Source: Brienomyrus brachyistius
Lineage: Eukaryota; Chordata; Actinopteri; Osteoglossiformes; Mormyridae
Reading direction: 5' to 3'
Assembly (NCBI RefSeq): GCF_023856365.1
Contig: NC_064550.1
Coordinates: forward strand, 22,507,629 to 22,571,628
DNA: 64,000 bases
Under the pieces are notes generated by a model. That model was not told the origin of the DNA. It worked only from the letters and a program-made list of their open reading frames with translations, and made no database searches. Shown in pieces: positions 47,930-59,644 of the stretch (position 1 is the stretch's first letter; the number at the start of each line of letters is the position of its first letter). Made by a program: the position numbers and the translations under genes.

Positions 47930-49169
47930 CCCTGATAAGGCTGAACACTAGCAGATCTTAAGTAATCAAAATACCGAAGTAATCCACCCTTATTCAAGTG
48001 TCACTCAAAGTCATTCCTAATCTGAATGGAGAGGCTATAGAAACAGTCTATCCTAAGTTGGAACGTCCTAACTAAAAAAGTCAAGCGAAAGAATTTCTGT
48101 GGGAATCTCCAGCTATATGATCCATGTGTCATACACAAAGATTAGAAATTACGATGTCATTGATCATCGTGCAAGAAACGGTAATAAAGAGTATATAAAT
48201 ATTTATGACACTTAAACATGACATATAGGGGCATGTGCTATGTTCAACTCGTAAAGTGGTCTCACTGAGCGAGTTAAGGTGGGACAGGCTGTATGTATAA
48301 CCAGTCTGGCTACAAAAGAACGGGGAAAGTAAACCGGGCCAGACTGCGTTCCGCTTTGCAGCCTGGATGCCCCCTCTGCATCCCGGCCCCCAACCCCCAA
48401 TACACATCGTGAGGGGAACCCTCCTATTTTCGCTGCCCTTTCGGATAGCGTGCCCGTGGGGGAGGGTGAGGAGATTAGCACAAGCGTTCTAGGTGTCCCT
48501 GCAGTCTGTGTGGGACTTTTTATCTTTATCTCACATCCAAGCATCTGTCAGTCAAACGTGTGAAAAAAACGTATGTGGGTGGGGGGCAGTACAGAAGCTT
48601 TCTGATTCACTGTGACTGAAGGTACATCTTAGAAATCAAAGGACGTTTCAACAGCGTTTGATTCTGTCTGGATTTCGGTTGTGTTCTGGGACTTGAGCAT
48701 TTTTTCCCATCATGCCTGGCATGTGCTCTGCTGATGGCAGTCACTGTGTGCGTGTGAAGGGCCTGCACCCATCTGGCAAAGAGACCGGCATGTGCTTTCA
48801 GGGTACCGATCCAAGCTTTTTCTTCACCGGTAACTAGATCTGGCCATCCACCCTCCTTCCTGTCACCGCTAGGGAAAAAAAAAAATCCCAGTCCCTGTTG
48901 AGGAATTTTGGCAAAGGTCGCTCCCTGTTAATATTCATGAGCAGATTAGCCGGGAATTCTCAGGATTCTCAATGATTAGCAGTTGCGATGGTCCTACACA
49001 TATCAGCAGTGAGTGTAATCAAATGGAGATTACTTTTAAATATGCGTATTTATGGGAAGAGTCTCCTTTCATTGGGCCTCCCTTTTAGGCATTCTGGGGA
49101 GGTTCTGAAGTATCCCGACATCAGGTGTGTGTTTCTCATGTCTGACTGGGCTTCTCCTGCTTCCTGCAG
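47930..49169. other. 3' part of intron 1; no gene seen
   Basis: Non-repetitive sequence. GATTCTCAATGATTAGCAGT at 48961-48985 and the following 100 bp look unique, leading into the polypyrimidine tract of exon 2 (CTTCTCCTGCTTCCTGCAG). Confidence 0.4.
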
Positions 49170-49354
49170 CTGCTTCCAGTTTCAGCTTCTGCCGTGGCAG
49201 TGGGCTGGAGCACACGGTGTCAGCAGAGGACCTGAATTACCAGCTGCCCCGCAAGACGGCCGGCAGCCTGACCTGGCATGATGGGCGGGGCCAGAAGATG
49301 GCAGGGGGTCGCACAGTGAAGCTGCTACAACAGCCGGGAACGGAGGCCCTGCAG
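49170..49354 (+). CDS. samd10: samd10 coding exon 2 (conserved N-terminal block)
   Basis: The acceptor is CTTCCTGCAG ending at 49169 and the donor is CAG/GTAGGA after 49354. The exon is 185 nt, enters in phase 1 and leaves in phase 0. It completes Ala5 and encodes residues 6-66. Recognisable SAMD10 motifs in order are FSFCR, LEHTVSAE, LPRK, SLTWHD and KLLQQPGTEALQ. This region lies before the SAM domain, has no known fold that I recognise, and is rich in Gly, Ser and Gln. The frame stays open upstream of the acceptor, but that extension is intron and is not conserved. A pyrimidine-rich minisatellite starts about 26 nt past the donor. Confidence 0.92.
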
Positions 49355-49379
49355 GTAGGATGCTGTCCGCCAAGGGGGC

Positions 49380-50588
49380 TCCTGTCTGTCTGTCTGTATG
49401 CCTGCATGTCCCTGAGACTCTCCCCTCCTGTCTGTCTGTCTCTGAGACTCTCCCTTCCTGTCTGTCTGCCTGTCTCTTAGATTCTCCCCTCCTGTCTGTC
49501 TGCCTGTCTCTGAGACTCTCCCCTTCTGTCTGTCTGTCCCAGAGACTCTCCCCTCCTGTCTGTCTGCCTGTCTCTGAGACTCTCCCTTCCTGTCTGTCTG
49601 TCTGTCTCTTAAATTCTCCCCTTCTGTCTGTCTGCCTGTCTCTGAGACTCTCCCCTTCTGTCTGTCTGCCTGTCTCTGAGACTCTCCCCTCCTGTCTGTC
49701 TGCCTGTCTCTGAGACTCTCCCTTCCTGTCTGTCTGTCTCTTAAATTCTCCCCTTCTGTCTGTCTGTCTGTCCCAGAGACTTTCCCCTCCTGTCTGTCTG
49801 CCTGTCTCTGAGACTCTCCCCTCCTGTCTGTCTGCCTGTCCCAGAGACTCTCCCCTCCTGTCTGTCTGCCTGTCTCTGAGACTCTCCCCTTCTGTCTGTC
49901 TGTCCCAGAGACTCTCCCCTCCTGTCTGTCTGCCTGTCTCTGAGACTCTCCCTTCCTGTCTGTCTGTCTCTTAAATTCTCCCCTTCTGTCTGTCTGTCTG
50001 TCCCAGAGACTTTCCCCTCCTGTCTGTCTGCCTGTCTCTGAGACTCTCCCCTCCTGTCTGTCTGCCTGTCCCAGAGACTCTCCCCTCCTGTCTGTCTGCC
50101 TGTCTCTGAGACTCTCCCCTCCTGTCTGTCTGTCCCTGAGACTGTCCCCTTCTGTCTGTCTGTCCCAGAGACTCCCCCCTCCTGTCTGTCTGCCTGTCTC
50201 TGAGACTCTCCCCTCCTGTCTGTCTGTCCCTGAGACTCTCCCCTCCTGTCGGTCTGCCTGTCCCAGAGACTCCCCCCTCCTGTCTGTCTGCCTGTCTCTT
50301 AGATTCTCCCCTCCTGTCTGTCTGCCTGTCTCTGAGACTCTCCCCTTCTGTCTGTCTGTCCCAGAGACTCTCCCCTCCTGTCGGTCTGCCTGTCTCTGAG
50401 ACTCTCCCCTCCTGTCTGTCTGCCTGTCTCTGAGACTCTCCCCTCCTGTCGGTCTGCCTGTCTCTGAGACTCTCCCCTTCTGTCTGTCTGTCCCAGAGAC
50501 TCTCCCCTCCTGTCGGTCTGCCTGTCTCTGAGACTCTCCCCTCCTGTCGGTCTGCCTGTCTCTTAGACTCTCCCCTCCTGTCTGTCCC
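49380..50588. repeat. pyrimidine-rich 30-34 bp minisatellite, about 36 copies
   Basis: The unit is close to CTCCTGTCTGTCTGCCTG plus TCTCTGAGACTCTCCC, with variants in which TCTCTGAGA becomes TCCCAGAGA. It starts 26 nt after the samd10 exon 2 donor. A block of at least 209 bp is identical at 49681-49889 and 49911-50119, pointing to a recent 230-bp duplication. On the transcript it is a 1.2-kb C/U-rich tract. Frames running into it from exon 2 are artefacts. Confidence 0.95.
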
Positions 50589-50599
50589 CCATTAATCTA

Positions 50600-52400
50600 T
50601 ATTCTGTCCACATTTACAAATTCATGCCCCAACCCAGTCCACTTTAATAACAAAACGTCACATCTTTCTGCCATCCGCAAATAAGCATAGCTAAATCTTA
50701 TCCATATTTATCATTTTCCCTATCATTTATTCCTACGTTATTTGTTATGATATTATTTGTTTATATGAGATCATCTTTTTCTGAAAACTCCCATTTATTA
50801 TAAGTACAGCAATAAAATCTAGACCCAACCCTGAATGATTAAAATGTCTACCAGTGATCTCATAAAATCTCTGGTCTCCTTGCAGTGCGTTAAGTGCATA
50901 CTCCACAATGATAACTGCAAGCATTGTATGTCTGTATTCATGGCAGGGTTTACGTGGGAATGTGTCAGGGAATTCTGGTATTCCCACCAGGCCTTCAGCA
51001 CCTACGCTAAAGCATTTCCCATATCTCTTAGAGGGATTAGCCGACGTTCGGTCATTTAATGCTTAATAGCGATTGTATCGGCTACCGATTAGCATATCAA
51101 CACAATTAGCCTAGAATTAAAGATAACCGGCCAGAAATAGGGGTGAACTAAAATCCAGACATAATGGCCGAAATTAGCGAGAGGGTCACGCCGGCGAGTC
51201 TGTGCGTTTTACTCTTAAATAATGAAGTGAACGGGCGGATATTTCATCACTGATCAGATCCCTGTTTATTTTATTTTAGCGGAACAAAAAAGGCTGATTT
51301 TGATTTGAAACTGCTGAAGTAGTCTTCACTGAGTGATCGCTTTATTTCTGAAGAGATTTCTAGAAGGATGTGAGCCCCTGAGGTTGTGAGTGTCCTCCAA
51401 GGGAAAACTCTACCCTGCCTCATCGTATTCTTCATCGTGTTTGCCATCTCTGCCGAATAATGCGCATTTTCTCTCGGCAAGTAATCAAAACTTACTTGTT
51501 TTTTTCCCTTCCTGGCGTACGGATGTCAGGCGGCTCTTGGCAATTTCACCGAAATCCCGCAGCGCATTCATATGGAATAAATGCTCCGGTATTCCCTGCG
51601 ATTTCTCACGTTTTTTTTGCACCCAGGATTAGGAAACAAAAAAGGGGGCGCCTGTATAAGCATTACCAATGAGGGATTTAAAATCAACGTTTTCAATAAA
51701 CTCTTACAAAAAACATTTACAAGAAGGAATTTCAGGGATCTGTGTGACGGGGCCGGAAACTGAGGTCTGAGAAACCCCAAGTTTTCCCAGTAAACGTTCC
51801 AAAAAATATGATGACGGCTGTATTTGGTGGCATCAGAGAGTGAAATGTTTTGTAAAACAAATGCGATTTCACAGCGCTTGTAATACAATTTCCTGTCAGT
51901 CAGGACCATGTGATGGAGAAAATGAACGCCGTGTCATTTTTAAAAACGGGTCTAAGTGCTTGGGGTACATGCTGTCCTAAAAGAATCGTTTATTGTTCAA
52001 CATTTTCACTCTACGGTCTTTTATGCTAAAAATAAACCGCCCTTTAAATGGATCGGGTTTTATGGCATGTGTGAAATGCCGCTTATCCGAAAACAGTTGC
52101 TTACGGACATTTGCGGCAATGAGCAGTGCCGTCCCTTGCATTAAATCCATAAATTTCCGCTTCCTTGAACCAAGTACCAATCAGTAGGTTGTCTTACGCA
52201 TCAATCTGTTCTCTTTCTTCCCCAGATCAATGGTCTGTCTAGGAAGCATTTATGCTGGGTAGGTTTCAGCTTGGTATTGTTCTTCAGTGACTAAATTAAA
52301 GTCAAATATTTAAAAAGTGATAGGGATGTGAGAGACCATTCAGGGTTATGGAAAGTGTAGTAATTAATTTACTTCTATTTGAGATGATTCAGTGACTAGC
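50600..52400. promoter_or_regulatory. non-repetitive intron 2 segment, possible regulatory block
   Basis: About 1.8 kb free of recognised repeats, with retained CG and many AT-rich cores, for example ACAATTAGCCTAGAATTAAA with AGATAA at 51100-51125, and TCATTTAATGCTTAATAGCG at 51052-51071. No coding frame is credible. Enhancer function is an inference. Confidence 0.25.
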
Positions 52401-52518
52401 TGTGTGGCTGGCACTGCACCTGTGTGGAGTCTGCCTGTTTTCCCAGAATCCCTCTGGGTTTTCTCCAAAAACACTACTCAGATGAACTGACATGTAAAAA
52501 AAATGCTCTTAGTGTGAA

Positions 52519-52587
<69 letters not shown>

Positions 52588-52685
52588 GGGAGCTCTGTGT
52601 TTCCAGAGACAAGCATTTCACCACCCTATTCTGGATAGGCGGTTATGGATGGAGGGGTGGAGGGATGGATGGATGGATATGCAGC
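52400..52685 (+). repeat. decayed (ATGG)-family element with (TG)12(AG)20 microsatellite
   Basis: TGTGTGGCTGGCACTGCACC, GTGTGGAGTCTGCCTGTTTT, and the tail GGATAGGCGGTTATGGATGG flank a dinucleotide tract at 52519-52582. Confidence 0.65.
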
Positions 52686-53104
52686 TTGTTTGCCCCCTTT
52701 ATCAGACCTTTATCCTGCTGTCTTCAGTCCCGCAGTCCTACCCTGGGTATGTGTGGATGAGCTGTGAGTAATTCACATGCTCTAAACCTGCGAATTCGTA
52801 TCAGGAACCAGCAGCCATAGGGAAACATGGCTTCCTACAATAAGGGCAGAGCTCAGATATCCTGACTTCTTAATTTATGCCGGGATTAATTCACAGAACA
52901 ACAAACAGGACTTTTATATTTGTCAGAGTTGTGTTAGAGTGTAATACGCACCATGGCTTACCTCCCTGTTTATGGAGTATAAGCCCGGGGACAGAAAGAA
53001 AGCTGGTTTTCCAGAAGTGTCCAGTGCAGGCTGGCATTAAATGAGCTCAAGAAAGTCACCTAATCATGTTTTACTGAGCGTAACATGTAAACCGGGGTTT
53101 AACG

Positions 53105-53400
53105 TGACAAAGTCCATGGACCACTGCAAACCCTGCAGTGTAACACAAACACTCCCTGCCAGTGTTCATTTAACATCCAGCAGAAAAACACACATACTCA
53201 ACAGTGTTACATGAACATTCTCCCGGCAGTTTCTATTTAATTCCCCTCACTGTAACAGGAATACTGCTGAGGAGTATCCATTTAGCATCCAGCAGTGTTA
53301 CATGAACATTCTCCCGGCAATGTCTGTTTAACACAAACACTCCCCGGCAGTATCTGTTTAACACCCAGAAGTGTTACACAAACACTTTCTGAGTGTTGAA
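53105..53400. repeat. degenerate tandem repeat with GTGTTACA(T/C)(G/A)AACA core
   Basis: About five imperfect units of 50-60 bp combining AACACTCCCTGCCAGTGT, TTTAACATCCAGCAGTGTTA and ACATTCTCCCGGCA. Its reverse complement is recognisable at 56885-56985. Confidence 0.65.
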
Positions 53401-53479
53401 CTGGCAGTTGAGTTGTTCTCATGAAATCGGCATGGACGGGGTACGCCACACAGCCTTTGAATGTTACTGGGCGGTTACA

Positions 53480-54395
53480 GTACAAGCTGCTTCTAGAATA
53501 ATCTGTGAGTTTGCATTCGGGAGAAGGTGCTCATTACCGTGCAGCCCCATTTAAATTGCAAACGTGGCAGACTGTGGAGGCTGGCCTTTGGTCTGTTTGG
53601 TAGCTTCCTCATTAACTTGACAGGTCATAACCCCATATTCTACAAAAAAAAATAAATAATTAAAAAAAATAATTTGAAACTCAGGGATTAGCAAACTCAA
53701 GGTCTGTCAGGCTGCTTTTAGTTACGTAATGAGGTTTGGCACCAGGTCACTAAAACACATCACTCCACGTACAACCTAAACCCTCATAACTGAAATGTAT
53801 ATGCACACATCTTTGGAAATTACAGGCCTTGTGTACGTCTACCCAAAATTTGATATACATCTGCTAGGTAACTAACCAGGTCTCTTTGAATATATTGGTG
53901 TCTAACGGTGTCTTACAGTACAATAAAATTAGATGACTCACAAAAGCGGTGAGTCTGTTGAAGTTACCTCCATTAATAGCTTCTCTAAGCTGAGGTACAT
54001 CAGTGGTAACCTTGAATGAAAGAGCAAGTCGCGTGTGTATGAATGATTCAGCGCTCAGCATGTCGGGGGGGAGGGAGGGCAGCCAGCCTGTACCCAAGCT
54101 GACTGACGTTGGCTGTGCTGGTGAACAGACGTGCAGTTTGTCTGAAGGCTCCTCTGCTAATTGGCTGATTGCCTTTGATCAATATTGATGGCCTGGCGGA
54201 GGTGCGAGAGGGGGGTGAGCAAAGACGGGCGAGCTTGCCATCTGAGGCCCTCAGAGCATGTCGTATTTGGGGATGGGGGTGGAATTTTAACAAGCCCCCG
54301 GACTCTCCAGCTGCCGTCTTGATCCCATGCCGGAGACACAAGGAAGTCAGGGAGACTGAAGACCGGGGACCAGATGACTGAGTGAGAGTAGGGTG
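53480..54395. other. no gene seen
   Basis: Intronic sequence with an A/T-rich tract at 53641-53680. No exon or repeat family is recognised. Confidence 0.4.
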
Positions 54396-54402
54396 TGACA
54401 GT

Positions 54403-54419
54403 CATCCATCCATCCATCC

Positions 54420-54474
<55 letters not shown>

Positions 54475-54513
54475 CACTTTTCCACCTATCTATCCACCCA
54501 TCCATCCATCCAC

Positions 54514-54545
<32 letters not shown>

Positions 54546-54636
54546 GTATCTATCTATCCACTTTTCCACCTATCTATCTATCCATCCATCCATCCATCCA
54601 TCCACTTATCTATCTATCATCCATCCACCCATCCAC

Positions 54637-54669
<33 letters not shown>

Positions 54670-54837
54670 CACTTGTCCACCTATCTATCTATCTATCCAT
54701 CCATTCATCCATCCACTTATCTATCTATCCATCCATCCATCCATCCACCCATCCACCTATCTATCTATCCATCCATTCATCCATCCACTTTATCTATCTA
54801 TCTATCTATCTATCTATCCATCCATTCATCCATCCAC

Positions 54838-54898
<61 letters not shown>

Positions 54899-54913
54899 CA
54901 TTCATCCATCCAC

Positions 54914-54950
<37 letters not shown>

Positions 54951-54973
54951 CATCAATCCATTCATCCATCCAC

Positions 54974-55044
<71 letters not shown>
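54403..55044. repeat. TCCA/TCTA tetranucleotide array, 640 bp
   Basis: Alternating blocks of TCTA and TCCA, with recurring junctions such as CCACTTTTCCACC and TTCATCCATCCACTTATCTA every 60-120 bp, so the array has been amplified in larger segments. Long open frames (up to 244 codons) rich in Ser, Ile, Tyr and Leu are artefacts of the repeat. Confidence 0.97.
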
Positions 55045-55562
55045 AACCAAAACAGCAGGACATCAGAGAGCATCTCTGGCCTGGGCCCCAGGTCTGACCA
55101 GGCTTCTACATGCTGAGCACTATGGACACAAGTCTGGGGAAGACAGATCATGAGGCAGGTCATCCCTGCTCAGATGACCTCCTGCCTCAGAGCGATGAAT
55201 CACTGAAAATAAAATGGCCACTCGTCAGGCGGCAAATTAAGGTCTCACTGCTTTACGATGAGGAATCACAGTGCTTTTGTTCCTGCTTACTCATTAACGC
55301 ATCTATGTTAATTCCTAATCACACCCACAAATAAGCATTTGCTCTTGTGGATTTTTGACTTCTGAAATCAGAACAGGAAGATGGGGGGGGGGGGTCTACC
55401 ATTGCCCCTTTGAGCATCGTACCCCAGAACTACTGATTCTTAAGTGCATCTGTTAATCAAGCTAGTCAATAGTAATAATGGAAAATCACAATATGCACTA
55501 ATGGTGCTTCGGTTTCGTGCTAAGGAGCAGAGAGGCTTCATTTTGACTGTGTTCCCAAACAA

Positions 55563-55582
55563 CCCCCCCCCCCCCCCCCCCC
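55563..55582. repeat. 20-nt poly-C tract
   Basis: An uninterrupted C run. Confidence 0.95.
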
Positions 55583-55799
55583 ATCTGGATGCGGGGAGCA
55601 GAGTGTTAGGTTTGAGGGTGAAAGCGGCACCGTCCCAGCGACGTGTGATGGATGGTCAATGGTCAGGGGAGCAGGGGGAGGGAGGTGTCCGGTGCGCTGC
55701 CTGCCGGGTCCATTTTCCCTTCGTCTGGGTCCGCTGATAAAGCCATTAGTCATGGGGGGGGGGGGCGTCTGTGAGGCACTGACACCTCCGGGAGACCTT

Positions 55800-55872
55800 C
55801 GCTCCCTCCTCTGCCTCCTTCCTCTGCCTCCTTCCTCTGCCTCCTTCCTCTGCCTCCTTCCTCTGCCTCCCT
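55800..55872. repeat. 13-bp CT-rich tandem repeat
   Basis: About five copies of CTCTGCCTCCTTC. Confidence 0.9.
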
Positions 55873-55899
55873 TCACATTTCCGCCCTTGCTGGCCTCTC

Positions 55900-56880
55900 C
55901 TCTGTCTCACATTATATTTTACGGCCTCTGCACCTCTGCTCAGCCAGCCTCGCTCTGCCAGCTTTGTTCTCTCTCCTCATTTTACCGTACTCTGCTCCCC
56001 ATTCCATATACATTATATTGCCAGTGAACAGTATACAGGGGCGGGGCCACAGAGGCACTGACCCCAAGTGAAAGCTGATTGGCTCCTAGAGTGCCCCCTC
56101 CCCTGTCACTCACGGATGCAAGACATATAATTGGCTACTGATAAATTTGGTTCCTCTGTATGAATTATGGCCCCTTTTATTCCCTCTCCTTAGAAAATCC
56201 TAGAATAGCCCCTGCCAGTGATACCGTCAGTCTCTACTCACCCTCAGAGACCCTCGAACTGCCCCCCTGCTCTCTGTTTAAGCTGTTTAGTGTGTCACTG
56301 GCTTGTTAGCACCAAGCCTGAGCACATTCCCAGGTTCACTTTCAGATGCACTGCAAAAACATCTTTTAAACCCAAGCAATGTTTTTTTTTGTTTGTTTTT
56401 TAACCCCCCCAGGCATATAAAAAAATTCCAAGCGAAATCTCGACATACGGCATCATGAGATCTTGGGTTTCGAGATGTTAACAGGGGACAGGGGCCACCA
56501 CTGGTGTTCTGCCGTGGGACACTTTGTAAAATGAGTTTAGCCCTAAGGCTCTGAAAGAAAAGCAGTCAGGGAGATGATGTACGAGGACCCAGGCTCGTCA
56601 GACGCAATGGCACCCGCCTCAGCGGGCCGGAGATTCCATTAAGAGCCCAGCTGACGTCTGGGTGACGCTAACGCAACGTGCTTCATTACAGCCTCCCTTT
56701 ATTAAATCGCTTTCCCCACGCATGGCTCCACACTTACGGCCTGTGAAATAGAGTCGGGTTGGATACTGAGCTGATAAAACCGTGCAAAGGGATGGTGTGC
56801 GATGGGCACTATTATCGGCGAGGGGTGTGGGCAGGATCAGTATTTAATTGAATAAATAGCTAGTGAGTAGAGTCAGAGAT
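55900..56880. other. no gene seen
   Basis: Unique intronic sequence. GC-richer with retained CG at 56580-56830. Confidence 0.4.
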
Positions 56881-56884
56881 GTTC

Positions 56885-56985
56885 CACACTGGGAAAGTGT
56901 TTGTGTAACACTCCTGGGTGTTAAATGGACACTGTCAGAGAATGTTTGTGATACACTGCAGGGTGTTAAAAGGACAATGCAAGGA
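56885..56985. repeat. inverted relative of the 53.1-53.4 kb repeat
   Basis: AGTGTTTGTGTAACACTCCT, GGGTGTTAAATGGACACTG and a second partial unit. It is the reverse complement of the 53105-53400 units. Confidence 0.6.
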
Positions 56986-57451
56986 GTATGCGTATAGATT
57001 AGAAATGGTAGCTAACTGGATAGCTTCTCCCAAATAAGGAACATATTTATTTAATGCCCCTGCTGTTTGGGTGCCCCCTATTGGCCACAAACAGTCCCTA
57101 CACTGGGGAGGGCACAACATACCTCGAGTAGGGACCCAGAAAGCACAAACCCGTCCGTGCGGCACATACGCGGTCACATGACCCGAGCATTCCGGAGTCA
57201 CCCATTCACCAAAACTTCACGACTCAAGTTACTGCATCTGCCTGTTGTGCAGTAAAACGTGTGAATTCTTACCCACGCCATCCAGTCAGTAACACGTGAC
57301 AGGGATTCACCGTGTACAGCCAGGCACTCACCAGACGTCGAGGCAGCCGTACGACTGGGAACTGCAGAGGTGGACATTTATGGAAGAAACGTGAAATAAA
57401 CCAAAGAAATGGATGAAAAAAATATGAATGAATAAGATATAATATAAAATA

Positions 57452-57550
57452 AACGTCCATCCATCTGTTTTCTGTCACCACTTATCCTATTCAGGGTGGC
57501 GGGGGGTCCGTGGCCTATGCAGGAGGCTAAGGGCCCAAAAGCAAGAAAAT
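57452..57550 (-). repeat. (ATGG)-family tail fragment, minus orientation
   Basis: CGTCCATCCATCTGTTTTCT and CCACTTATCCTATTCAGGGT are a reversed tail; the rest is lost. Confidence 0.5.
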
Positions 57551-57559
57551 AAACATAAT

Positions 57560-58660
57560 ATAAATAAAAGAAGTGGCTGAAAGAGGAAGTGTGGCAGAGT
57601 AACGTGCGATGCGCGGTATGGCTCCTTCCGCTAAAGTATCCCAGGCGGACTCCACACGGGTCCTTGACCCTGCCCCCTGGGTCTCCACACCCCTCTGATA
57701 CCGTTACACCCTGTAGGCCGCCTTTTGGCAGCCCCGCCACGCTCTCGTATCTTAGCGCGCTGTTTCCGTGGTTACAAACGGAGCCCGCTGTCTTAATGCA
57801 TTTCTGCGCATCCGGAAATAATTACGGAGCAGAGCGAACTAAATCCCCTTTGTTTTGCCGCTTTAAGCTCATTACGGATGGCCGGGCACTTTGGCGCGCC
57901 GTTCCGGCAGCCAGCATGAGCATCTCGCATCATGTGACGAGCGTCTCACATCATAGCGTATGGAAGGCGTGGGTGGGGCTCGGTGCATGTTAAACTGGAG
58001 CTACGTGCTAGTTATGTTTGAGTCTGACAAGCCGTATTAGGCCAGAGGATGATGGGCCAGACTTCAGCGCTTGGAGGACGTGGGTAGCGACGGGGGGAGC
58101 GATTATTGAAATGGCTGAAATTTGTGGAGGCGTCACCCAAGGCTGCCCCCTGGTGTCAGCACTATTGAATTTGTCAGTCGGGGCGAGCTCCTGTGCAGCT
58201 CTTTAAACAGGCTAGGTGCCCTCCGAGGAGACATTAGCGGCTTGACGCTAACAAGTGAGGAAGCCCTCCAAAAACAGCCTGGATGGCCGTTCAAGGGCAA
58301 AGACAAGCGGCCGATTGTCCAGGTGTTTGCAGAGAAAGTCTTTTCTAATTTCACCACCTCCGTTGACTGTCCCCCCCCCCCCACCCCACTTCCCAGCTCC
58401 CTGTCCGCTGGACACTAATTGCTTTTCCAGGCCCTGTCCAGCTCCTCACCTCATCAAACGTTTTTTTTTTTTTGGATTCACAGGTCTTTTATCCCCCCCA
58501 TATAGAGAACACGTTCAAATCAGCCCGATGCAGAAATGGATTTTCATCCCTATCAGCACTCCAGCCATAATCTTCATGAAATTCTAGAATAGGAGCCTTT
58601 CTGTATAGATGTATATGCGTGTATATATCTGTATATATGTGACTGACCCACTTGGCCTCG
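57560..58660. other. no gene seen; unique, partly CpG-rich intronic DNA
   Basis: At 57750-57960 and 58050-58330 CG is common and repeats are absent. ATTACGGAGCAGAGCGAACT at 57822-57841 and CTCATTACGGATGGCCGGGC at 57868-57887 lie in this unique stretch. Its role is unknown. Confidence 0.35.
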
Positions 58661-58864
58661 CAGGCCGGCACACACACACACGCACACACACGCACACGCA
58701 AGTTGCCCAGGCCGTCCACACACCCAATATGTACTTTCTCCAGCGATTACCTCATTTTCCGAAGGGGCAATCATCCCGGGATGCATCTTGCATGACCGCA
58801 TGCCACATCATGTTAGTTATTCTGCCAGCAGCTGAGAACCAGGTCTGACTGCTCGGAGGGGGGA

Positions 58865-58880
58865 GGGGGGGGGGGGGGGG
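58865..58880. repeat. 16-nt poly-G tract
   Basis: A G run preceded by GGGGGGGA. Confidence 0.95.
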
Positions 58881-58936
58881 CTGGTAGGAGTTTAGGGAGT
58901 TTGGTGAGTTGAACAACTGCACCTCCAGCCATTAGG

Positions 58937-59332
58937 CTGTACTGTTTGGGGATATGACCTGCTGTTGTACTGTTAGAGGATATGACCTTGTGTTGAACTG
59001 TTAGAGGATGGAACTTGCTGTTGTACTGTTAGAGGATATGGCTTGCTGTTGCTCTGTTAGAGAATATGCCCTGCTGATGTACTGTTAGAGGATGGGACTT
59101 GCTGTTGTATTGTTAGATAATATGCCTTGTGTTGAACTGTTAGAGGATAGAACCTGCTGTTGTACTGTTAGGAGATGGGATCTGCTGTTGTACTGTTAGA
59201 GGACGGGATCTGCTGTTGTACTGTTAGGAGATGGGAACTGCTGTTGTACTGTTAGAGGACGGGATCTGCTGTTGTACTGTTAGAGGACAGGATCTGCTGT
59301 TGTACTGTTAGGAGATGGGACCTGCTGTTCTA
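58937..59332. repeat. 28-bp minisatellite, about 14 copies
   Basis: The unit is close to GCTGTTGTACTGTTAGAGGA plus CGGGATCT. The first units are more diverged (GATATGACCT), the later ones more uniform. Confidence 0.93.
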
Positions 59333-59550
59333 GCAACATTCTGCTAACTACAGAGGAAATACTGTCCCTGACCGGAAATTTGAAATGTTTATTATTTATT
59401 TCATTTTAACTATATCTGACAGTTTTTTTTCAGTTCAGGGCTTTTTAAACACCAGCTGTGCTGTTTTTGTATAGTGGCACATACAGGCAATTATAACACA
59501 TGAGAAGGAATTCATTAAAGTGATGGATAATTCATTTTGCAAGCAAACCA

Positions 59551-59644
59551 TCATTATTATTATTGTTATTACATTTTGGTGATGATGACGATGATGACGA
59601 TGATGATAATGATGATGATGACGACGATGATGATGATGGTGATG
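59551..59644. repeat. (ATT)n and (GAT)n trinucleotide tracts
   Basis: A short ATT run at 59551-59571 and a GAT/GAC run at 59580-59644. Confidence 0.92.

Larger units (their letters stand above)
29167..49169 (+). other. samd10 intron 1 (inferred, 20.0 kb)
   Basis: The interval runs from the exon 1 donor to the exon 2 acceptor. It contains no exon that I can support. Apart from the repeats listed separately, it holds GC-rich patches (30.7-31.0, 32.2-32.7, 33.3-33.7, 39.6-40.1, 41.7-42.0 kb) where CG is not depleted, and AT-rich non-repetitive stretches (29.3-30.6, 33.0-33.3, 34.2-34.5, 38.8-39.4, 40.9-41.1 kb) that could hold enhancers. Open frames of 130-212 codons here lack family similarity that I can recognise. 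Confidence 0.55.

Noticed and set aside
49127..49713. Frames starting upstream of samd10 exon 2 and running into the minisatellite
   Set aside because: The conserved residues fit only 49170-49354, with good splice sites at both ends; the rest is intron.
54382..55116. A 244-codon open frame
   Set aside because: Entirely due to the TCTA/TCCA array, giving repeated Ser-Ile-Tyr-Leu and Ser-Ile-His-Pro peptides.
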